A DNA stretch of 64,000 nt. Origin: Archangium violaceum Cb vi76. Its GTDB lineage: Bacteria > Myxococcota > Myxococcia > Myxococcales > Myxococcaceae. Positions 35,056 to 41,749 of the stretch are shown piece after piece (position 1 is the stretch's first letter; each line of letters begins with the position of its first letter). The notes below the pieces were generated by a model. The model saw only the letters and a program-made list of their open reading frames with translations, was not told where the DNA came from and did no database searches. A program made the position numbers and the translations under genes. The stretch is taken from positions 62,001-126,000 of the forward strand of contig NZ_JPMI01000003.1 in assembly GCF_000733295.1 (NCBI RefSeq), written 5' to 3'.

Positions 35056-35493
35056 ATGGACTCCCTGGACGCGTTGAAGATGACGGTGGTGGAGGAGCCC
35101 TCCAAGGAGGAGCTCCGGGGGCTGATTCGCGGCCTGGTGCGGTACAACGAGACGCGCGCGGTGCCGGAGAACTCGAGGGACCTGGCCGTCTTCGTGCGCA
35201 CGGAGGACGGGAGCCTGCTCGGAGGAGTGATGGGCTATACCCACTGGGAGTGGCTCTTCGTGAGCCACCTGTGGGTGGACGAGCGCCTGCGCGGGCACGG
35301 CTGGGGCGGTCGGTTGATGGCGAGCATCGAGGACGCCGCGGTGCGGCGGGGCTGCCACTCGGCGCACCTGGACACGTTCAGCTTCCAGGCCCTGGCCTTC
35401 TATGAGAAGCAGGGCTACACGCGTTTCGGAACGTTGCCGGACTATCCACGAGGCGAGAGCCGCTACTTCCTGAGCAAGCGCCTGACGAAGTAG
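35056..35493 (+). CDS. GNAT-family N-acetyltransferase
   Basis: A 145-residue protein. Acetyl-CoA-binding motif A appears as SHLWVDERLRGHGWGGRLMASIEDAAVRRG (R/Q-x-x-G-x-G/A equivalents RGHGWG), followed by HLDTFSFQALAFYEKQGY, the usual motif B. Length and order fit a single-domain GNAT. The substrate could be an amino acid, small amine or protein terminus; nothing in context decides. Preceded by the tRNA elements on the other strand and followed 36 bases later by the aminotransferase, which may share its transcript. Confidence 0.88.
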   Translation: MDSLDALKMTVVEEPSKEELRGLIRGLVRYNETRAVPENSRDLAVFVRTEDGSLLGGVMGYTHWEWLFVSHLWVDERLRGHGWGGRLMASIEDAAVRRGCHSAHLDTFSFQALAFYEKQGYTRFGTLPDYPRGESRYFLSKRLTK

Positions 35494-35529
35494 AAGGCCG
35501 CAGGCCACCAACCCCGAAGAGGAGTACCC

Positions 35530-36699
35530 GTGAGCGAGAGAGATCTGCTGATGATTCCTGGCCCGGTGGAGTTCGACCCGGAGGTGATGCGGGCGCTGGG
35601 AATGAAGACGGCCAGCCACGTGGCGCCGGAGTTCATCGCCATCTTCGGGCGGGCGCTGAAGAAGCTGCGCGAGGTGTGCCTGGCGCCGTCGGCGCAGCCC
35701 TTCGTGGTGGCGGGCAGCGGGACGCTGGCGATGGAACTGGCGGTGGCGAACCTGGTGGAGCCGGGCGAGCGGGCGCTGGTGGTGAACACGGGATATTTCA
35801 GCGACCGGATGGCGCTGCTGCTGGAGCGCTACGGGGCGGAGGTGGTGCAGGAGAAGTGCGCGCCGGGCGAGGTGCCGGACGTGGCGGCGGTGGAGCGGGT
35901 GCTGGCGAGCGGGCGCTTCAAGGTGATGACGGTGACGCACGTGGACACGAGCACGGGGGTGCTGGCGCCGGTGGAGGCGCTGGTGAAGGCGGCGGGCCGG
36001 CACGGGGTGCTGTCGGTGGTGGACGGGGTGTGCGCCACGGCGGGCGAGACGTTCCACCAGGAGGCGTGGGGCGCGGACGTGTACCTGACGGCGAGCCAGA
36101 AGGCGATTGGCGTGCCGCCGGGGCTGGCGCTGCTCACGGTGAGCCAGAAGGGGATGAACGCCTGGCGCTCGCGGAAGACGCCGGTGCGCTCGCTGTACGC
36201 GGACTTCGCCGAGTGGCTGCCCATCATGGAGGCGTACGAGGCGGGCCGAGCCGCCTACTTCGCGACGCCGCCCGTGAACCTGGTGTACGCGCTGGACGTG
36301 AGCCTGGGGCAGATCCTCCGCGAGGGGATGGAGGCGCGCTTCGCCCGTCACCAGCGCATGGCGCGGGCCTTCCGGGCGGGCTGGAAGGCGCTGGGGTTGA
36401 AGCTGCTGCCGGTGAACGAGTCCGTGGCGGCGAACACGCTGAGCGCGCTGTACTACCCGGAGGGCGTGGACGTGGCGATGATCGGAAGGGCGCGCGAGCA
36501 GGGCGTGGTGCTGGCGGGCGGACTGCATCCGGAGTTGAAGACGCGTTACTTCCGGGTGGGGCACATGAACGTGGTGGGCCCGGGGGATGTGCTGGCCACG
36601 GTGGGCGCGGTGGAGCGGGCGCTCGCGGCTGCGGGCCACAAGGCGCAGCCGGGAGTGGGCGTGGCCGCCGCCCAGACGGAACTGCTCACGGCGCGGTGA
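35530..36699 (+). CDS. Class V PLP-dependent aminotransferase (Ala-glyoxylate/Ser-pyruvate type)
   Basis: A 389-residue enzyme starting with GTG 35530 behind AAGAGGAG. The opening LLMIPGPVEFDPEVMRALG and SGTLAMELAVANLVEPG are typical of the alanine-glyoxylate / serine-pyruvate transaminase family. HVDTSTGVLAPVEAL and VVDGVCATAGE provide cofactor contacts, and SQKAIGVPPGLALL holds the Schiff-base lysine. It transfers amino groups between small amino acids and 2-oxo acids in the cytosol. Substrate specificity cannot be read from sequence alone. Followed 35 bases later by the SitA array. Confidence 0.92.
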   Translation: MSERDLLMIPGPVEFDPEVMRALGMKTASHVAPEFIAIFGRALKKLREVCLAPSAQPFVVAGSGTLAMELAVANLVEPGERALVVNTGYFSDRMALLLERYGAEVVQEKCAPGEVPDVAAVERVLASGRFKVMTVTHVDTSTGVLAPVEALVKAAGRHGVLSVVDGVCATAGETFHQEAWGADVYLTASQKAIGVPPGLALLTVSQKGMNAWRSRKTPVRSLYADFAEWLPIMEAYEAGRAAYFATPPVNLVYALDVSLGQILREGMEARFARHQRMARAFRAGWKALGLKLLPVNESVAANTLSALYYPEGVDVAMIGRAREQGVVLAGGLHPELKTRYFRVGHMNVVGPGDVLATVGAVERALAAAGHKAQPGVGVAAAQTELLTAR

Positions 36700-36734
36700 A
36701 AGAGGGGCCGTAGCGGTGGTGTAGGGTGGGCGGG

Positions 36735-37415
36735 ATGAGAGTCGTGCCCTGGAAGAATTGGCTGGCGCTGCTCGGGTTGTTGCTGAGTGCGTGCGCGACG
36801 ACCTCGGAGCCCGGAGAGAGTGGGTTCGCCGAGGACGTGGACCCCGTGGCCTCGTGGGAGGAGGCCTGGGAGGACCCGAGCTGTGTGGTGCCCCTGTGTG
36901 ACGGGGAGCGCTGCGGGCTCTGGCGGTGCCAGGACGTGGAGGAGGTGGAGGAGCACCCGGTGGTGCTGGCCCTCGCCAACGGGAGCCTCCGTCCGCCGCC
37001 CAATCCGACCCGCTGGTGGGGACGGCCGCTGGCGGTACCTGGGGGCCGGGAAGCGGTCTTCGAGATTCCATGGCACAACTGGAACATCCGCGGGCAGTAC
37101 GCGCCCCGGGTGCTCAAGCCCCCGTGCGTCCGCTCGTGGGAGCCGCTCGAGAAACATCACATCTTCCCTCAGGCGTTTGCGGGGTGGTTCAAGCTCAAGC
37201 CCGTCGACATTCACGCCTATACGATTCGACTGCCCAGGAGCTTTCATCAGTGGTTACACAGCGGTTCATTTCCAGGAGGGCAGTGGAACGAGGCCTGGCA
37301 TCGGTTCAAGGACAAGAATGAAGACGCCACGACGGAAGAGATCTGGCGTTTCGCTGGCGAACTCATGGCTCGGTTCCGAGTGCATGGTCCACTCGTGTCC
37401 TACTACTGCGAATGA
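36735..37415 (+). CDS. sitA: SitA6-family lipoprotein toxin, copy 1
   Basis: A 226-residue protein. Lipoprotein signal VVPWKNWLALLGLLLSAC (Cys20) directs it to the outer membrane, from which SitA toxins are transferred to neighbours by TraAB-dependent exchange (established for the family). Cys pairs at 50-64 (PSCVVPLCDGERCGLWRC) are shared by all copies. The C-terminal domain has EKHHIFPQ at 139-146, DIHAY with H160, HQWLH at 171-175 and GGQWNEAWHRF, consistent with a HNH/AHH-like nuclease; this is inferred. GTG 36726 is an alternative start, but ATG 36735 aligns with the other copies. It is followed 3 bases later by its immunity gene. Confidence 0.85.
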   Translation: MRVVPWKNWLALLGLLLSACATTSEPGESGFAEDVDPVASWEEAWEDPSCVVPLCDGERCGLWRCQDVEEVEEHPVVLALANGSLRPPPNPTRWWGRPLAVPGGREAVFEIPWHNWNIRGQYAPRVLKPPCVRSWEPLEKHHIFPQAFAGWFKLKPVDIHAYTIRLPRSFHQWLHSGSFPGGQWNEAWHRFKDKNEDATTEEIWRFAGELMARFRVHGPLVSYYCE

Positions 37416-37418
37416 GAG

Positions 37419-38135
37419 ATGAAATACTTCAGGGTCAAAGAAGACAACTCGTCGATCTACACCGGACGTATTGCGGGCAGACACAAGTGGGGGCTTCCGG
37501 GAATCCGCAACTGCCCTGCCTGCAATGCGTCATGGGGCACGGACACCAGATCGTACCCCTCCGTGGACTTGTCCCCTGTTGCGGCTCTGGCCGATTTCGA
37601 AGAACCCCGGGCAGAGCCCATCGAGGAGTATGAAAGGCTGTGCGAGGTGGTACGGCCTCTGTTACCGCCAGGCGCGCTGCTGCAACCCGGCGCGACCTTG
37701 GGTCCACTCGTTGGCCGAGCACAGGGCCGCTTCGGGCCTCTCGTGGCGCCATCCTCGTGGGCGTTGCTGGTGCAGCGCGAGGCGCTGGAGAAACTCCAGG
37801 CCGAGAGACTGCTGGGGCTCAAGGGCTGTGGCACTCAATTGCGCTTCCGACAGCGGAATGCGCCCGAGTTGCTCGAGCTGGAACTCCTTCCCGTGGGCCA
37901 ACTACACCCGGACTGCCTGCCACCGAACCGCAAGCCTCCCTGTTCCCGGTGCGGTCGCCGTGGGCTCACGCGTCCCGATGACATGCTGCTAGACGCATCC
38001 ACGCTTCCCGGTCATCTGGATGCGTTCCGGCTGGAGGACTTCTCCACCGTCATCGTGTGCACCGAGCGCTTTGTTGAAGCCTGTCGACGTCTGGGACTGG
38101 ATGGCGTGAGCTTTCATGGTATTCCGATGGAGTGA
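37419..38135 (+). CDS. sitI: SitI6-family immunity protein, copy 1
   Basis: A 238-residue protein beginning MKYFRVKED, like its paralogues. The first Cys pair is CPACN at 32-36 (the final Gly of CXXCG is replaced by Asn) and the second is CSRCG near 169-173; together they probably bind zinc. The conserved body VDLSPVAALADFEEPRAEP, and LRFRQRNAPELLELELLPVG is shared with all four copies. No signal peptide, so cytoplasmic, where it would protect kin that receive the cognate toxin. Coupled to copy 1 sitA. Confidence 0.85.
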   Translation: MKYFRVKEDNSSIYTGRIAGRHKWGLPGIRNCPACNASWGTDTRSYPSVDLSPVAALADFEEPRAEPIEEYERLCEVVRPLLPPGALLQPGATLGPLVGRAQGRFGPLVAPSSWALLVQREALEKLQAERLLGLKGCGTQLRFRQRNAPELLELELLPVGQLHPDCLPPNRKPPCSRCGRRGLTRPDDMLLDASTLPGHLDAFRLEDFSTVIVCTERFVEACRRLGLDGVSFHGIPME

Positions 38136-38204
38136 TGGGCTGGGCCATGACGAACCCGGGGGGCGTGTCGAAGCCGAGGAAGCCGGTGGTGTAGGGTGGG
38201 AGGG

Positions 38205-38885
38205 ATGAGAGTCCTGCCCTGGAAGAGCTGGCTGGCGCTGCTCGGTTTGTTGCTGAGCGCGTGCGCGACGACCTCGGCGCCCGGAGAGAGCGGGTTCGCC
38301 GAGGACGTGGACCCCGTGGCCTCGTGGGAAGAGGCTCGGGAGGACCCGAGCTGTGTGGTACCGCTGTGTGACGGGGAGCGCTGCGGGCTCTGGCGGTGCC
38401 AGGACGTGGTGGAGGTGGAGGAGCACCCGGTGGTGCTGGCCTTCGCCAACGGGAGCCTCCGTCCGCCGCCCAATCCGACCCGCTGGTGGGGACGGCCGCT
38501 GGCGGTACCTGGAGGCAGGGAAGCGGTCTTCGAGATTCCGTGGCACAACTGGAACATCCGCGGCCAATACGCGCCCCGGGTGCTCAAGCCTCCGTGCGTC
38601 CGCTCGTGGGAACCGCTCGAGAAACATCACATCTTCCCGCAGGCATTGGCCACGTGGTTCAAGCGTAAGCCTATAGACATTCACGCCTATACCATCCGGC
38701 TGCCCAAGAGCTTCCACCAGTGGCTACACAGTGGGTCATTCCCAGGAGGGCAGTGGAATGAGGCATGGAGTCGGTTCCAGCGACAGAATGATAATGCAAC
38801 CATCGAGGAGATCTGGAAGTTCGCGGGCGATCTCATGTCGCGGTTTAGGGTGAACGGTCCACTTGTGTCCTATTATTGTGACTGA
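38205..38885 (+). CDS. sitA: SitA6-family lipoprotein toxin, copy 2
   Basis: A 226-residue protein with signal VLPWKSWLALLGLLLSAC (Cys20). Residues 1-140 differ from copy 1 at only a handful of positions. The C-terminal part diverges (ALATWFKRKPIDIHAY, SRFQRQNDNATIEEIWKFAGDLM) but keeps EKHHIFPQ, SFHQWLH and GGQWNEAW. The 70 bases upstream repeat the leader found before copy 3. The immunity gene starts 6 bases after the stop. Divergence limited to the effector part predicts distinct immunity specificity from copy 1. Confidence 0.85.
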   Translation: MRVLPWKSWLALLGLLLSACATTSAPGESGFAEDVDPVASWEEAREDPSCVVPLCDGERCGLWRCQDVVEVEEHPVVLAFANGSLRPPPNPTRWWGRPLAVPGGREAVFEIPWHNWNIRGQYAPRVLKPPCVRSWEPLEKHHIFPQALATWFKRKPIDIHAYTIRLPKSFHQWLHSGSFPGGQWNEAWSRFQRQNDNATIEEIWKFAGDLMSRFRVNGPLVSYYCD

Positions 38886-38891
38886 GGCAGG

Positions 38892-39623
38892 ATGAGGCGC
38901 CTCTCCATGGATTACTTCAGCATCGAGGAAGACAGGACGTCGGTCTACACGGGGTATATCAATGGCACCCACAAATGGGGCCTGCCAGGCATTCTCGGCT
39001 GTCCAGGCTGTAAGGCCAGTTGGAGTGCCAGTTCCAAATCGTACCCTTCGGTGGACCTCACACCAGTCTCCTCTCTGGCCGACTTCGAGGAGCCTCGGGC
39101 AGAGCCTATCGAGGAATACGAGAGGCTGCGTGAGTTGGTCCGGCCTCTGTTGCCTCCAGGGGCCTTGGTGGAGCCAGGGACGGAGTTGGGACCGCTCATG
39201 GGCAAGGCCCAGGGCCGCTTTGGCCCGCTCGTGACGCTCAACCCATGGGTGCTGCTGATGCAGCGTGAGGCGCTGGAGAAACTCCAGGCCGAGGGTGTAC
39301 GAGGACTCAAAGGTTGTCGCACCCAGCTGCGTTTCCGCCAGCGCAACTCACCCGAACTGCTCGAACTGGAAATCCCTCCTCTGGGCCGATTGCATCCGGA
39401 CTGCCTGCCCCCGGAGCGTAAACCCCCCTGCCCTCGTTGTGGCCGCAGGGGACTCACGCTTCCCGATGACAGGCTGCTGGACGCGGCTACTGTTCCCAAC
39501 GACCTGGACCTGTTCCGGCTGGAGGACTTCTCCACCGTGATTGTCTGCACCGAGCGCTTCGTCGAGGCTTGTCACCGCCTCAACCTGGACGGCGTGAGTT
39601 TCCACTCCCTGCCGACGAAGTGA
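38892..39623 (+). CDS. sitI: SitI6-family immunity protein, copy 2
   Basis: A 243-residue protein. ATG 38892 has an AGGCAGG ribosome binding site; by alignment with copy 1 the family start would be ATG 38907 (MDYFSIEED), leaving a five-residue extension MRRLS. Cys pairs are CPGCK in the first 45 residues and CPRCG near 178-182. The rest of the body is collinear with the other copies (VDLTPVSSLADFEEPRAEP, LRFRQRNSPELLELEIPPLG). Presumed cognate to copy 2 toxin. Cytoplasmic. Confidence 0.83.
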   Translation: MRRLSMDYFSIEEDRTSVYTGYINGTHKWGLPGILGCPGCKASWSASSKSYPSVDLTPVSSLADFEEPRAEPIEEYERLRELVRPLLPPGALVEPGTELGPLMGKAQGRFGPLVTLNPWVLLMQREALEKLQAEGVRGLKGCRTQLRFRQRNSPELLELEIPPLGRLHPDCLPPERKPPCPRCGRRGLTLPDDRLLDAATVPNDLDLFRLEDFSTVIVCTERFVEACHRLNLDGVSFHSLPTK

Positions 39624-39693
39624 AGCGCTGGGCCATGGCTGAACCAGGGTGTCGTGTCGAAGCCGAGGAAGCCGGTGGAGTAGGGTGGGAGGG

Positions 39694-40374
39694 ATGAGAG
39701 TCCTGCCCTGGAAGAGTTGGCTGGCGCTGCTCGGGTTGCTGCTGAGCGCGTGCGCGACGACCTCGGAGCCCGGAGAGAGTGGGTTCGCCGAGGACGTGGA
39801 CCCCGTGGCCTCGTGGGAGGAGGCCCGGGAGGACCCGAGCTGTGTGGTGCCGCTGTGTGACGAGGAGCGCTGCGGGCTCTGGCGGTGCCAGGACGTGGTG
39901 GAGGTGGAGGAGCACCCGGTGGTGCTGGCCTTCGCCAACGGGAGCCTCCGTCCGCCGCCCAATCCGACCCGCTGGTGGGGACGGCCGCTGGCGGTACCTG
40001 GGGGCCGGGAAGCGATCTTCGAGATTCCGTGGCACAACTGGAACATCCGCGGGCAGTACGCGCCCCGGGTGCTCAAGCTTCCGTGCGTCCGCGCTCGGGA
40101 GCCACTCGAGAAGCACCACATCTTCCCGCAGGAATTTTCCCTGTGGTTCGTGAGCAAGGACATCGACCATCACGCCTTTACCATTCGTCTCCCCGCGAGC
40201 TTTCACCATTGGTTACACAGTGGCGGCCCTCGTGGCGGGCAGTGGAATGAGGCCTGGCGACAGTTTCGGAGGACGAACGATGGCGCCGGTCCGGCGGAGA
40301 TCTGGCGATTCGCGGGAGAGCTCATGTCGCGCTTTGGCGTGAATGGGCCACTCGTGCCCTACTTCTGCTCGTGA
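39694..40374 (+). CDS. sitA: SitA6-family lipoprotein toxin, copy 3
   Basis: A 226-residue protein from ATG 39694; the in-frame ATG at 39649 lies in the duplicated leader and is rejected. Same signal (Cys20) and near-identical first 130 residues. The C-terminal third is the most diverged of the tandem set (EFSLWFVSKDIDHHAFTIRLPASFHHWLHSGGPRGGQWNEAW), resembling the minus-strand copy at 23.5 kb in places. EKHHIFPQ and the QWNEAW segment are retained. Immunity gene follows 3 bases later. Function by family: outer-membrane-exchanged toxin with a putative nuclease end. Confidence 0.84.
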   Translation: MRVLPWKSWLALLGLLLSACATTSEPGESGFAEDVDPVASWEEAREDPSCVVPLCDEERCGLWRCQDVVEVEEHPVVLAFANGSLRPPPNPTRWWGRPLAVPGGREAIFEIPWHNWNIRGQYAPRVLKLPCVRAREPLEKHHIFPQEFSLWFVSKDIDHHAFTIRLPASFHHWLHSGGPRGGQWNEAWRQFRRTNDGAGPAEIWRFAGELMSRFGVNGPLVPYFCS

Positions 40375-40377
40375 GAT

Positions 40378-41115
40378 ATGAACAGGTTGCGCGTACGTAT
40401 GAGCTATTTCAGTATTGAAGAAGACAAGGCATCGCAGTCCACGTGGGACATTCGAGCCGAGCATCAATGGGGGCTTCCAGGCATCCGCCATTGCCCCGGC
40501 TGTAATGCTTCTTGGGGGACTGATACCAGAGCATACCCTTCGGTGGACCTGAGCTCGATTGCGCATCTAGCCAGGTTCGATGAGCCCAGGGCTGCAGCGT
40601 TCGCCGAATACGAAAGGATGTGCGAGCTGGTACGCCCTCTGCTTCCTCCAGGAGCTCTGCTGCAGCCCGGTTCGGCTTTTGGCCCGCTCGTGGGCAATGC
40701 TCAGGGTCGATTCGGGCCGCTCGTGGCGTTCTTCCCGTGGTTGTTGCTGGTGCAGCGCGACGCGTTGGAGAAACTCCAGGCCGAGGGGGTGCAAGGACTC
40801 AAGGGGTGCCGCACCCAACTGCGGTTCCGCCAGCGAAACGCGCCTGAGTTGCTCGAGTTGGAAATCCTCCCCGTGGGCCGATTACACCCGGATTGCTTGC
40901 CTGCGGAGCGTAAACCTCCTTGCCCTCGTTGTGGCCGCGAAGGTCTCACGCTTCCCGATGACAGACTGCTGGACGCGGCTACTGTTCCCAACCACTTGGA
41001 CCTGTTTCGGCTGGAGGATTTCTCCACCGTGATTGTCTGCACCGAGCGCTTCGTCGAAGCCTGCCGTCGTCTAGGCCTCGACGGTGTGGTCTTCCAACCC
41101 CTGCCCTCCGTCTGA
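40378..41115 (+). CDS. sitI: SitI6-family immunity protein, copy 3
   Basis: A 245-residue protein. ATG 40378 gives an N-terminal extension MNRLRVR before the family start at ATG 40399 (MSYFSIEED). First Cys pair CPGCN, second CPRCG. The mid-region differs most from its neighbours (FDEPRAAAFAEYERMCEL, SAFGPLVGNAQGRFGPL), matching the greater divergence of its toxin. Last gene of the tandem array; it is followed by a convergent hypothetical gene 22 bases away. Confidence 0.83.
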   Translation: MNRLRVRMSYFSIEEDKASQSTWDIRAEHQWGLPGIRHCPGCNASWGTDTRAYPSVDLSSIAHLARFDEPRAAAFAEYERMCELVRPLLPPGALLQPGSAFGPLVGNAQGRFGPLVAFFPWLLLVQRDALEKLQAEGVQGLKGCRTQLRFRQRNAPELLELEILPVGRLHPDCLPAERKPPCPRCGREGLTLPDDRLLDAATVPNHLDLFRLEDFSTVIVCTERFVEACRRLGLDGVVFQPLPSV

Positions 41116-41137
41116 GCTGTTCTTCAGCCTCATGCCG

Positions 41138-41716
41138 TCAGCGGAGCAGGATGTTGTAGATCACGGCGAGCCGCTCTATACGCTCTTCACCTCGCGACAG
41201 GACGAGTTGGTGGGGGGCCTTGTGGAGTCTGTGGAGATCCACGGTGCCCTGCAGCAGCAGGCGCAAGACTTCACCCGAAGAGTCAGGATCCTGCCAGACG
41301 CTGAGCCAGGACTCGTTGTTACCCAGGTACAACACTGCGCGCGTCATCTGCCTGGCGGCGCTGGCAAGAGAGTGCGTCAATTCAACCTGCAGCAGCAGGT
41401 GCGTTTTAGATGAATCCCGGGGGCGGATGCTGTGGACGACGATGACTCTTCGTAGACCTTGTACATCTGGTGTCCACGTGATGCTCCGGGTGATGTCCCA
41501 GACGGAGAATGGGCCGTCTGGCTCCATTCTGGAGAATGCCTCGATCGCGAGGCTACTCTGCTGGCCAGAGAACTCCTGAGGGTGCGGCTCCTGGACTGAG
41601 TCCGAGGAAGATCCAGTGGAAGGTTTATCCTGAAGAGATGGGTGAACATCCGGTGCTGCGGATTTTCCGAGGAGGAACCCCATCACCAAGAGCTGGCCGA
41701 GAGACATGGAGAACAC
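41138..41716 (-). CDS. Hypothetical exported protein, 192 aa
   Basis: A 192-residue protein whose first 20 residues are hydrophobic (FSMSLGQLLVMGFLLGKSAA), a probable signal or anchor. The next 40 residues are Ser/Gln/Pro-rich. The rest is mixed alpha/beta (SVWDITRSITWTPDVQGLRRVIVVHSI) with no motif I know. The GC content is lower than in its neighbours, as in the SitAI array. Placed 33 bases downstream of the kinase gene on the same strand, so likely the second gene of that operon. Function unknown. Confidence 0.5.
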   Translation of the reverse strand: MFSMSLGQLLVMGFLLGKSAAPDVHPSLQDKPSTGSSSDSVQEPHPQEFSGQQSSLAIEAFSRMEPDGPFSVWDITRSITWTPDVQGLRRVIVVHSIRPRDSSKTHLLLQVELTHSLASAARQMTRAVLYLGNNESWLSVWQDPDSSGEVLRLLLQGTVDLHRLHKAPHQLVLSRGEERIERLAVIYNILLR

Positions 41717-41749
41717 GTGGGGATTATTTTCTGCAAGTGCGCGGAGCGC

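Larger units (their letters stand above)
36707..41115 (+). repeat. Three tandem copies of a sitA-sitI toxin-immunity unit
   Basis: Three units of about 1.47 kb in the same orientation (36735-38135, 38205-39623 and 39694-41115). Each begins with an almost identical leader around GGTGGTGTAGGGTGGG just before ATGAGAGTC, and about 390 bp of near-identical coding sequence follows. Similarity falls in the toxin's last third and in the immunity gene, as expected when a delivery module is conserved while the killing and immunity parts diversify. Confidence 0.85.

Noticed and set aside
36707-41115. Insertion sequence or transposon behind the triplication
   Set aside because: No transposase gene or terminal inverted repeats flank the units; simple tandem duplication explains it.
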